A stretch of 64,000 bases of DNA, taken from assembly GCA_014208095.1 (NCBI GenBank), contig JACHMT010000001.1:1612001-1676000 (forward strand), given 5' to 3'. How positions within the stretch are numbered: the stretch's first letter is position 1; each line of letters begins with the position of its first letter. This stretch comes from Actinospineispora eucalypti (GTDB lineage Bacteria > Actinomycetota > Actinomycetes > Mycobacteriales > Pseudonocardiaceae). Under the pieces are notes generated by a model. That model worked only from the letters and a program-made list of their open reading frames with translations, was not told where the DNA came from and made no database searches. The position numbers and the translations under genes are program-made. Shown here one piece after another: positions 17,540 through 25,087 of this stretch.

Positions 17540-18652
17540 CTAGGCAGCGGCAGCGGCGGCGGGGGCGCCGCCGGGCAGGGCAAGGCGAACGATGGTGCCC
17601 AGCACCTCGGCGTACTGCTTGTACAACGGACCGCTGGTGTAGGGCAGCCCGTATCGCTCACACACCTCACGGACCTTCGGCGCCACCCGCGCGTAGCGGT
17701 TGGAGGGCATGTCGGGGAACAAGTGATGCTCGATCTGGTGGCTCAGGTTGCCGGTCATGACGTGCATCAGCGCCGACCCGTCGATGTTGGCCGAGCCGAG
17801 CAACTGGCGCACGTACCAGTGCCCCCTGGTCTCACCGTCGAGCTGGTCCTCGGTGAAAGTCTGCGCGCCGGCCGGGAAATGGCCGCAGAAGATCACCGTA
17901 TGCGCCCACACGTTCCGGGTGAGGTTCGCGACCAGGCCGCCCAGCAACGCGGCCGGGGCGGCCAGCCCGGACAGCAGGGGGAACGCCACGTAGTCCTTGA
18001 CCAGCTGGCCCCGGACCTTGCGCCACAGCCCGGCGAGCTCCTTCTTCGCGACCGACCACGGCTTGCGCCCGGCGGCAACCTCCTCCAGCTCGATGTCGTA
18101 GATGGCGATGCCGTACTCGAACCCGAGCGCGAGCCCCATGTTGTACAGCGGCTGCAACAGATAGATCGGCTTCCACGGCTGCTCGGGGTCCACCCGCATC
18201 ACCGCGTACCCCAGGTCACGGTCCTTGCCCAGCACGTTCGTGAAGGTGTGGTGGACATAGTTGTGTGAGTATTTCCAGCCCTCCGCGACCGACGCCGAGT
18301 CCCACTCCCAGGTAGTGGAGTGGATCTCCGGGTCGCCCATCCAGTCCCACTGCCCGTGCAGCACGTTGTGCCCGATCTCCATGTTCTCCAAGATCTTCGC
18401 CACGGCCAGCGCCGCCGTGCCAGCGGCCCACGCCGGCGGGAACAGCGAGACCAGCAGCAGCCCGCGCCCGCTCGCCTCCAACCCCCGCTGCACCGCGATC
18501 ACCCGGTGGATGTAGCGGGCGTCGGCCTCGCCGAGATCGTCCATCACCTCGGCGCGGATCGCATCCAGCTCCTCGCCGATGCGCTCGAAATCAGACTCGG
18601 ACAGGTGCGCGGTCACCGGCGTCGTCTCGGCCGTGCTCGTGGTAGTGCTCAT
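17540..18652 (-). CDS. Membrane fatty acid desaturase (acyl-CoA/acyl-lipid type)
   Basis: The protein of 370 residues has the three histidine boxes of membrane di-iron desaturases: IGHNVLHGQWDWM, YSHNYVHHTFTNVLG and LSHQIEHHLFPDMPSNRY, with hydrophobic segments between them. It resembles mycobacterial DesA3-type stearoyl-CoA delta-9 desaturases and introduces double bonds to adjust membrane fluidity. The ATG at 18652 has GGGAGGAG just upstream, so the in-frame GTG at 18667 is rejected. It is first in a two-gene operon with its reductase. No regulator is adjacent; the 197 nt upstream hold the presumed promoter. Confidence 0.93.
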   Translation of the reverse strand: MSTTTSTAETTPVTAHLSESDFERIGEELDAIRAEVMDDLGEADARYIHRVIAVQRGLEASGRGLLLVSLFPPAWAAGTAALAVAKILENMEIGHNVLHGQWDWMGDPEIHSTTWEWDSASVAEGWKYSHNYVHHTFTNVLGKDRDLGYAVMRVDPEQPWKPIYLLQPLYNMGLALGFEYGIAIYDIELEEVAAGRKPWSVAKKELAGLWRKVRGQLVKDYVAFPLLSGLAAPAALLGGLVANLTRNVWAHTVIFCGHFPAGAQTFTEDQLDGETRGHWYVRQLLGSANIDGSALMHVMTGNLSHQIEHHLFPDMPSNRYARVAPKVREVCERYGLPYTSGPLYKQYAEVLGTIVRLALPGGAPAAAAAA

Positions 18653-18849
18653 ACGGGCTCCTCCCACGACCCCACAGGGCCACGAATCGACAGATGGAGA
18701 GATTGTTGAGGAGGCCAGGGCTATGGGCGGCTATAGGCCGCCACTTGCGCACATCATCGCGCGCACCCGCGCATGCGCTCCCGCCAGCCACATTTCCGGT
18801 CCGAGCCGCCACACGCATGCGATTGTGACCGCACCCACACCGCCAACCG

Positions 18850-19113
18850 TCAATGTTCACCAGTCGTCATGACGGCCGTGTGAACACCTCGGCCGACGGC
18901 CCTTGCCCACGCATCGCGGGCGGGGTGGCGGGTGCTGCGCGCACCGCGCCCCCACGGTCCCCAGACCACCAGGGGGACGACGAGCCCGATCGCTCCGACG
19001 ACCATCAGGATCGTCCCGATGACGCCGAGGTTGACGCCCAGCACGCTGCCCGGCAGGGCGAACTCGAGGATGGCGCCCAGTGCGATCATGACGATGCTCG
19101 CGCTGATGCCCAT
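18850..19113 (-). CDS. DUF6458-type small membrane protein
   Basis: This 87-residue protein begins MGISASIVMIALGAILEFAL and continues VNLGVIGTILMVVGAIGLVV, the two-helix pattern of DUF6458 proteins, then a polar Arg-rich tail. Function is unknown; the family is widespread in actinobacteria as small inner-membrane proteins. A strong AAGGAGGAGG precedes the ATG at 19113. It is a separate transcription unit upstream of the desaturase operon. Confidence 0.82.
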   Translation of the reverse strand: MGISASIVMIALGAILEFALPGSVLGVNLGVIGTILMVVGAIGLVVPLVVWGPWGRGARSTRHPARDAWARAVGRGVHTAVMTTGEH

Positions 19114-19349
19114 AGCAGACCTCCTCCTTGTGGTTGCCTGCTCCACGGGTACCCGTTGTCCGGCCGCCCAGTCGTCGGCATGCACGAACCGCGCGGGTCA
19201 GCGAGACCCCCGCTGGCCAAGGCCGAGCGCGATGTGCGGTCCCGGGACTACAACCTCACCTGGCTCACCGAGGCCTGCCTGACCAATGTGCCGAGGCTGG
19301 AGAGGAGAAGAGATGCCAGCGATCATTGCCGTGGCTGGCCATCCGGGAG

Positions 19350-19553
19350 TCAGGCCTGCTTGGGGCCAGGCACCGGCGGCGGCCTGTCCGGGGCGGGCGG
19401 TTCGGGCATCGGTGGGAACGGGCCGGGCGCCGGTCCGGGCGGTTCGGGCACCGGAGGCGCCGGGCCTGGGGGCGACGGGTCTGGGCCGGGTCCCGGAGGC
19501 GGCTTCGGCAGCGGGTCGGGACCCGGTGGAACGGGGTGCTCCGCGCGGCTCAT
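19350..19553 (-). CDS. Small proline-rich protein
   Basis: This 67-residue protein is almost entirely Pro, Gly, Pro-Glu and Pro-Asp repeats (MSRAEHPVPPGPDPLPKPPP, then PPGPGP, PPVPEPPGPAPGPFP, MPEPPAPDRPPPVPG). The strong AAGGAGA before the ATG argues that it is really translated, despite the low complexity; the Gly-rich frame on the opposite strand is its shadow. No signal peptide or membrane segment is visible. Function is unknown; stretches of consecutive prolines would need EF-P for translation. Confidence 0.6.
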   Translation of the reverse strand: MSRAEHPVPPGPDPLPKPPPGPGPDPSPPGPAPPVPEPPGPAPGPFPPMPEPPAPDRPPPVPGPKQA

Positions 19554-19733
19554 GTGGTCTCCTTCTCGGCTCGAAACCGACAACTACGGTCGGTTGGTCC
19601 AGCTTGCTTGCTCCTGGCCCTCGGATACCCCGGCGGACCGAATCGAACCGGGCTGCGCGACGGCCGTGTCCGGACACGGGCCAGGCGAAGGCCGTGCGGT
19701 TGTTCGATGTTGGGTTGCCGAGTGCCTACGCGC

Positions 19734-20861
19734 TCAACGGCTCCCATGGTGATCGATCGTCGAGCTACGGACAGCCGCGTCAGCGAGAGCTGCTTCGTCG
19801 AGTTCACCGGTCCGCACAACCTGCGCGGCGACGCGGCGCAGCTTGACATTCAGGCGTTGGGACGCGCCGGCGAGCAGGTCGAACGCTTCCGATTGGGACA
19901 GTTCGCCTCGGGCCATCAGAATGCCCATGGCCATACCGATCTCCCGGTTGCTGTCCAATGCGGCACGCATTTGTTCCGTGGTCTGCCGAGCACGGGCGGC
20001 GGTCAGCGCGATCGTCGCGTGTGCGGCCAAGATCGCTCCCTTGGCGTATGCGTTGTCGTCGAACGCCCCTGCTTGCCGCGAATACAGGTTCAGCGCGGCA
20101 TGCGAAGCCTTTCGCACCGAAAGCCGAAATGAAAGCATGGTGCTTACACCAACCTCGTCGGCGGCGCGTCGACCGAACACGGGCCATCGCGGGTCCGTGG
20201 CCAGATCATCGATCAGTAAACTCTTTTGTTTCCGGATTTGATCCAGGCACGGCCCCTGTCCGACCAGCTCCTGCAGCAAGTCCATCACCTCGGCCACCGC
20301 GTCGCTGGACGCCTCGGTTACCACCGAGGAAAACTGTCCCTGATCGGTACCAATGCTGACCGCCCCGGCATGGTCGCATCTCGGTACGGTCCGCACCGCC
20401 GCGCGGGTAATCGCCCGCAAAACGGCTGCCGGGCTCTTCTCGGCGTCGAACGCGTGGGCGATCTCGCCGAAAACGCCCGCCAGGCGCGCATCATCTCCCG
20501 ATTCGCTCACCCACAGGTCACCGTGGCCGACCTGAGCTGACCCGGGCCGCAATGAAAGCAGGCCCTCCAAGCCGATTACCTGGAACGCGCGCCGCGCGTC
20601 GCGGCTGGGATTGCACACCCGGAACTCCACGTTGCAGCACCGGCACAGCCGCGCGGTGCTGGCCAGCACCGCGAGCCCGACCGAACCGAGGAAATCCACC
20701 CCGCCCAGATCGACCACGATCCGTTGCCGATCAGCGCGGCAACACGCCCGCGTCAACTCCGCCTCCAGCGTCGGCGTGGTGTGGAGGTCGATCTCTCCGC
20801 TGACGTACACGATCAGGGCTTCGCCGACAATGTCGCGGACCCGCACCCGCAAGTCCTCCAT
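19734..20861 (-). CDS. STAS-GAF-ANTAR fusion regulator
   Basis: Three domains are visible in 375 residues. Residues 1-110 form a STAS (anti-sigma antagonist) domain: IVYVSGEIDLHTTPTLEAEL, RIVVDLGGVDFLGSVGLAVL, with the phosphorylatable Ser in FLGSVG. Residues 120-290 form a GAF domain (AVRTVPRCDHAGAVSIG, GQGPCLDQIR, LATDPRWPVFGRRA). The last 75 residues are an ANTAR RNA-binding domain (ALDSNREIGMAMGILMARGE, FDLLAGASQRLNVKLRRVAA). ANTAR domains act as antiterminators on nascent RNA. The GAF-ANTAR part is closely similar to the protein at 21946-22677, indicating duplication with gain of STAS. The ATG at 20861 has GGAGG 9 nt upstream. Confidence 0.9.
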   Translation of the reverse strand: MEDLRVRVRDIVGEALIVYVSGEIDLHTTPTLEAELTRACCRADRQRIVVDLGGVDFLGSVGLAVLASTARLCRCCNVEFRVCNPSRDARRAFQVIGLEGLLSLRPGSAQVGHGDLWVSESGDDARLAGVFGEIAHAFDAEKSPAAVLRAITRAAVRTVPRCDHAGAVSIGTDQGQFSSVVTEASSDAVAEVMDLLQELVGQGPCLDQIRKQKSLLIDDLATDPRWPVFGRRAADEVGVSTMLSFRLSVRKASHAALNLYSRQAGAFDDNAYAKGAILAAHATIALTAARARQTTEQMRAALDSNREIGMAMGILMARGELSQSEAFDLLAGASQRLNVKLRRVAAQVVRTGELDEAALADAAVRSSTIDHHGSR

Positions 20862-21119
20862 CGCCACTGACCTCCATCAGCTCATTTGATGGGCGCCACA
20901 CCAACCGCACCGGCGACTCTCGCGGAAAGCGGAAGCGAAAGTCGATCAACGCTATCCCGGGGCGGCGATATCCGTCTGCGACACGATCGGCGTTAGTTTT
21001 GTGACTTGGATAGAGAGTCAAAAGACATCAGCCAGGTTGCCGCGCCCGGAGAAATGCAATTGTTGCACTGATTGCCCGCTCGTGGTGATGAACACCACCA
21101 CCTGGCCACGGTCCACCCG

Positions 21120-21776
21120 CTACAGCGGGCTGTCGCGGTGCGTGTGGCCGGTGGCGACATAGTCGAGCTGGCGGGTCACCGAGACGGCCTGGTCGGCGAA
21201 CCGCTCGACATAGCGGGCCAGCAACGCCACATCGATGCCGCACTGGACCGGGTACGGCGGGTCGGTGCGGCCGACCTGGCCCAACACCTCGCCGTGAATC
21301 TGATCAAGCTCGTCATCCAGCCGTTCGATCTCGGGCAGGTGGACTCCGGCGGGTGCGGCAATGGTGTGCTCGACCAGCCGCGACTCGTGTACCGCCAGTT
21401 CTGCCATCCGCTCGAACAGGCCCACCAGCTCGATCGGTAGCACCGGGTTCGGGTGGCGCAGCCGGACGAGTTCGGCGATGTGTGCGGCCAGCTGGCCCAT
21501 CCGCCCGATCATCTCTGACATCCGGATCGCGGTTACCACCACCCGCAGATCCCTGGCGACCGGCGCTTGCCGCGCCAGCAGCACACAGGCGTGTTCCTCA
21601 CAGCGTCTGCCCCGCTGGTCGATCTCGACACGGATCGAGACGACCTGTTCCGCGAGAGCCGAATCGGTGTCCAGCAACGCCCGGGTGGCCTGTTCCATGG
21701 CCGTGCACGCCAACCCGGCCATGTCGGCGAGTTCGTCGCCGAGCCGCTCAAGCTGACCATGAAATAGCTCACGCAC
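21120..21776 (-). CDS. phoU: PhoU-family phosphate signalling protein
   Basis: The protein (218 residues) has the two-repeat helical PhoU layout: FHGQLERLGDELADMAGLAC and CEEHACVLLARQAPVARDLR, VVVTAIRMSEMIGRMGQLA, then LDDELDQIHGEVL and VALLARYVERFADQAVSVTR. PhoU links the Pst phosphate transporter to the SenX3-RegX3/PhoR-PhoB two-component system and restrains it. No pst genes lie nearby, so this is an orphan copy. The start is GTG at 21776; upstream codons do not fit the family. It lies between the two GAF-ANTAR genes. Confidence 0.88.
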   Translation of the reverse strand: MRELFHGQLERLGDELADMAGLACTAMEQATRALLDTDSALAEQVVSIRVEIDQRGRRCEEHACVLLARQAPVARDLRVVVTAIRMSEMIGRMGQLAAHIAELVRLRHPNPVLPIELVGLFERMAELAVHESRLVEHTIAAPAGVHLPEIERLDDELDQIHGEVLGQVGRTDPPYPVQCGIDVALLARYVERFADQAVSVTRQLDYVATGHTHRDSPL

Positions 21777-21945
21777 TCCGCCGAGCCTAGAGACCCCCCG
21801 ACAACCCGTCCACCAGCGGCGCGACCGTGCTGGACCGGCGGTCCTCAGCCGCAAATGGTTGCCCGCGACCGGGGCCGTCCGATGGCTGAGGAACCGAACG
21901 GCCGCGCAGATCGCCAAGCGGGTAGCCGGCCGCTACGGTTGGTCA

Positions 21946-22677
21946 GTGAGCAACCCTCCAGATGAGCCGCGGCTGGTGGAAGCGTTCACTGAGATCGCCC
22001 ACGCCTTCGAGACCGAAAAGACTCCCGAAGCCATGTTGTGGGCGATCACCCGCGCGGCGGTGCGCACGGTACCGCGCTGCGATCACGCGGGTGTGTTGAT
22101 CGTCCAGGCCGGTCAGATCACCGACGACGCGTCCACAGACGCGGTACCCAAGGCGGTGGGCCACCTACTGCAGATGGCGGGGGAAGGGCCATGCCTGGAG
22201 GCGATCCGCGAGCGGCACAGCATCGTGATCGATGACCTGGCCTCGGATACGAGATGGCCGCTGTTTTCCCGGCCTGTCGCCGAGGAAACCGGCGTGCGCG
22301 GCATGGTGTCATTTCGGTTGCTCGTCGACCCAGACTCGCACAGCACGCTGAACTTGTACTCGCGGGAACCAAAAGCGTTCGACGACAACGCGCACGCCAA
22401 GGGCGCCATCCTGGCGGTGCACGCGACTATCGCGCTCACCGCCGCGCGGGACCGGCAGAACAACCAACGGCTACGCGTCGCACTGGACAGCAACCGGGAG
22501 ATCGGCACCGCCATGGGCATCCTCATGGCCCAGGGCAAACTCACCCGGGCCGAGGCATTCGACGTGCTCGCCGGCGCGTCCCAACGCCTGAACATCAAGC
22601 TACGCCGGATCGCCTCGCAAGTCGTGCAGGTCGGAGAACTCAACGAAGAAGCCATCCGACGGGCCACCGACCCCTAG
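21946..22677 (+). CDS. GAF-ANTAR transcription antitermination regulator
   Basis: The protein of 243 residues contains a GAF domain (AFTEIAHAFETEKTPEAML, RTVPRCDHAGVLIV, GEGPCLEAIRERHSIVIDDL, FDDNAHAKGAILAVHATIAL) and a C-terminal ANTAR domain (ALDSNREIGTAMGILMAQGK, FDVLAGASQRLNIKLRRIAS). It is a close paralogue of the GAF-ANTAR part of the STAS fusion 2 kb away. The signal sensed by the GAF domain is not known. The start is GTG at 21946, with no good binding site; an upstream in-frame start at 21859 is less likely because it would overlap the divergent phoU promoter. Confidence 0.88.
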   Translation: MSNPPDEPRLVEAFTEIAHAFETEKTPEAMLWAITRAAVRTVPRCDHAGVLIVQAGQITDDASTDAVPKAVGHLLQMAGEGPCLEAIRERHSIVIDDLASDTRWPLFSRPVAEETGVRGMVSFRLLVDPDSHSTLNLYSREPKAFDDNAHAKGAILAVHATIALTAARDRQNNQRLRVALDSNREIGTAMGILMAQGKLTRAEAFDVLAGASQRLNIKLRRIASQVVQVGELNEEAIRRATDP

Positions 22678-22832
22678 CCCCAAGCCAATCCCCACCACGG
22701 GGGCCAGGAAAACGGCCTCGCCGGGTTTCAGGCCGGATCTGCCGGGAAGGCCCCGCAGGACTGGATGTCGACCCAGCGAGGACCCCCGTGGAGAGAGGCG
22801 GACGGCGGACACGGCACCCCCGCGCCAGGACG

Positions 22833-23112
22833 ATGCCGGACCGGGACATCGTGTTCAACCGGATGTTCGAGAGGGACGCGGGCCGGATCGACTGGCATGC
22901 CGCGGCCTGTCGGGATGCGGACCCCGAAGCGTTCTTCCCGGTCGGCGACGGGCAGTACGCCAGCTCCCAGGTGAAGGCGGCCAAAGCGGTGTGCGCGCTG
23001 CCCGCTGGTCGGTCAGTGCCTCAACTGGGCACTCACCGCCGGGATCGTCGAGGGAGTCTGGGGCGGTCACACCGAGCAGGAGCGGCGAAAGCTGCGCCGG
23101 GCCACGCGCTGA
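22833..23112 (+). pseudogene. WhiB-family Fe-S regulator with a 2-nt deletion
   Basis: From ATG 22833 the frame reads DWHAAACRDADPEAFFPVGD (first Cys) and KAAKAVCA, then shifts out of frame near 22994-22998. The other frame continues RCPLVGQCLNWALTAGIVEG, VWGGHTEQERRKLRRATR and stops at 23112. Together they give the four-Cys WhiB pattern (C, then CxxC and Cx5C) and the GVWGG turn. Inserting two bases (CG) into the GCGCGC run restores one protein. So the gene is broken by a small deletion in a GC repeat, or the sequence has an error there. Confidence 0.85.
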
Positions 23113-23271
23113 GCTGACCGCGAGCGGCGTCGCCGGCCACGCACGAGGAGGCCGTGGCGGACCGCGGACTGACCCGCACGGGTGTGTCGACAGGGTGACC
23201 CTCGGTATGGCTCCGGCCTGGCTGGGTAGGCGGAATTCACACACCCGAGAGGACCAGGAGGCGGTTACCCA

Positions 23272-24405
23272 GTGCGACTGAATTGGCTACGCGAGGTGGT
23301 CAGGGCGGCAGGCCCGTTCGCCACGGTGTACCTGGACGGTTCGCACCAGGACCCGGGGGCGACCCAGGCGATCGAGCTGGCCTGGCGGGACGCCCGCGCG
23401 GGTTTGCGGTCCGACGGCGCCGACGAGGCGACCCTCGGCGCACTCGACGATGTGGTTGCGTCGATCGCGCGGGCCGAACGGCGGGACCCGGGTTGGACCG
23501 GCTGGCTGCTGGTTGCCGCCGAAGGCACGGTTCGGCTGTGCCGGGCGTTGCCTCATGCACCGGATCCGCCCAGGGCGCGCTGGGCGATGGTGCCGGATGT
23601 GCTGCCCGCGCTCATCGAGCTGCCGGAACCGGTTGAGCTGGTGCTGGCCGTGGTTGACGCGCAGGGCGCGGAGATCAGCGTCGGCCAGCACGTTCGGCAG
23701 TTGGACACCGGCCGCCACCCGCTGCACCCGGTGCACGGCGGCGGCCTGGCGCACCTGCCCATGCGCCGGCGGGTGGAGGAGAACCAACGCGCCTCGGCCC
23801 GGCGGGTGGCCCATGCTCTGGAGGCCGAGGTGTCCAACGTGGGTGGCGACCTGCTGGTGCTCGCCGGTGAGACGCAGAGCCGCTCGCGGGTGTACCGGGA
23901 GCTGACCGGTCGGGCGCGTGCGGTGGTGGAGCAGGCGGAACACGGTGGCCGTGCTCCCGGCTCCGACGACGACGCGCTCGCTGAGGAGGTGGCCCGGCTG
24001 GTCGACGGCCGGATCGCTGACGAGCGGCGGACGGCCTTCGAGCGCTGGCAGCGCCACGCGGGGGGACACGAACACATGGCGGTCGAGGGGCTGCAGCCGG
24101 TGTTCGACGCCTTCCAGGCCGGCCTGGTCGACGCGCTTTACCTGGATCCGTCCGCCTTGGCCGGGCGGGAGGCGTGGATCGGCGCGGAACCGGGACAGGT
24201 GTCCGCCGTGCCCGAGCCTCTGCTGGAGCTTGGCCTGTGCGCCTCCGGTCCTGTGCCCTCGGCGGATGCCCTGGTCCGGGCCGCCGCCGGGACCGGGTCG
24301 ACCCTCCATCTGCTTGACGAGGAAGGCGCCGACCTGGTGGAGCGCCGGCCCGTGGACGGGGTCGGGGCCATCCTTCGTGCCGAAACCGCCGGCGGGACCG
24401 GCTGA
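23272..24405 (+). CDS. Rv2629-like protein, bacterial release-factor-1-like family (baeRF2 type)
   Basis: This 377-residue protein resembles mycobacterial Rv2629: FATVYLDGSHQDPGATQAIE near the start, LHPVHGGGLAHLPMRRRVEE in the middle and FDAFQAGLVDALYLDPSAL towards the end. The family is related to archaeo-eukaryotic peptide-chain release factor eRF1/Vms1 and may act in ribosome rescue under stress; in mycobacteria the gene belongs to the dormancy regulon. I do not see a clear GGQ; GGGL occurs in its place. The GTG start has AGGAGG about 10 nt upstream. A small acidic gene follows after 72 nt. Confidence 0.75.
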   Translation: MRLNWLREVVRAAGPFATVYLDGSHQDPGATQAIELAWRDARAGLRSDGADEATLGALDDVVASIARAERRDPGWTGWLLVAAEGTVRLCRALPHAPDPPRARWAMVPDVLPALIELPEPVELVLAVVDAQGAEISVGQHVRQLDTGRHPLHPVHGGGLAHLPMRRRVEENQRASARRVAHALEAEVSNVGGDLLVLAGETQSRSRVYRELTGRARAVVEQAEHGGRAPGSDDDALAEEVARLVDGRIADERRTAFERWQRHAGGHEHMAVEGLQPVFDAFQAGLVDALYLDPSALAGREAWIGAEPGQVSAVPEPLLELGLCASGPVPSADALVRAAAGTGSTLHLLDEEGADLVERRPVDGVGAILRAETAGGTG

Positions 24406-24477
24406 GTCCACCTCCGCGCCTCTGTCCGGTCCACCCCGTGATGTGTGAGCCGGCGCCTGCCGGGTAGCCGACCCCAT

Positions 24478-24657
24478 ATGACCAGTAGCGAGCAGCCCGA
24501 GTCCGACGTGCTGGAACAGCGGCGAGCGCTGCGGCCCGACGAGCCGGTTCCCGAGCTCGACCAGGAATTGGCGAACGACGCGGACGAAGCCGACGCGCTG
24601 GAACAGCGCTCCCCGGTGGACGACCCGGATGACCCGGACGAGTACCGGAGCGGCTGA
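24478..24657 (+). CDS. Small acidic protein, 59 residues
   Basis: This very acidic protein (ESDVLEQRRALRPDEPVPEL, ANDADEADALEQRSPVDDPD) contains a partly repeated D/E-x-LEQR motif. Similar short acidic proteins are common in actinobacteria and have no known function. No good binding site precedes the ATG at 24478. It is co-oriented with the Rv2629-like gene and may be co-transcribed. Confidence 0.6.
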   Translation: MTSSEQPESDVLEQRRALRPDEPVPELDQELANDADEADALEQRSPVDDPDDPDEYRSG

Positions 24658-24795
24658 TTGCCAGGTCCTGCCATGCAGCAGCCCCGGAAGTTGACCACGT
24701 TGACCGCCATCCCCCGGCTCAACGCCGACAGGAATGTTTCGCCTCGCTCCGTTGCGGCAAGCCGAACCTTGCCCGTGTTCGTCGGAAGGAGGGCG

Positions 24796-25009
24796 ATGAC
24801 CGGCTTCATGGGCCCCGGTGGCAGTCCATTTGACGGGTTTCTGGCGCAGTTCTTCGGTGCGTCCGCGCCGGGGCGGGGTAGCTCGGTCGATATCACCCGG
24901 TTGCTTAGTGATCCAACAACACGCGGACAACCAACTGCGCCGCATGCTGCTGGACGGCAGCGTCACCCGCCGGCTGGACTTCACCACGCCGGCTTCGGAC
25001 GCCGCGTAG
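24796..25009 (+). pseudogene. Clp-type AAA+ ATPase reduced to its two ends
   Basis: ATG 24796, preceded by GGAAGGAGG, opens MTGFMGPGGSPFDGFLAQFF and SSVDITRLLSD, the N terminus typical of actinobacterial ClpB/ClpA-like ATPases. After LLSD the sense passes to another frame that reads IQQHADNQLRRMLLDGSVTR and ends in TAG at 25009, which looks like the very C terminus of such ATPases (small D2 domain, xNQLxRMLLDG). The central part, normally over 700 residues, is missing. A single large internal deletion explains this; the ribosome binding site is still perfect. Confidence 0.72.
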
Positions 25010-25087
25010 CGGCGGTGACCAGGCTTGGCCATCAAGCAGATACGTGCCTGCCGGCCGTGGCCCGACGCCGAGGTTGAGGAGCGGGAG

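Noticed and set aside
18853-19752. Gly-rich plus-strand protein resembling PE-PGRS-like sequence
   Set aside because: It is the antisense of the proline-rich gene at 19350-19553, which has the better ribosome binding site.
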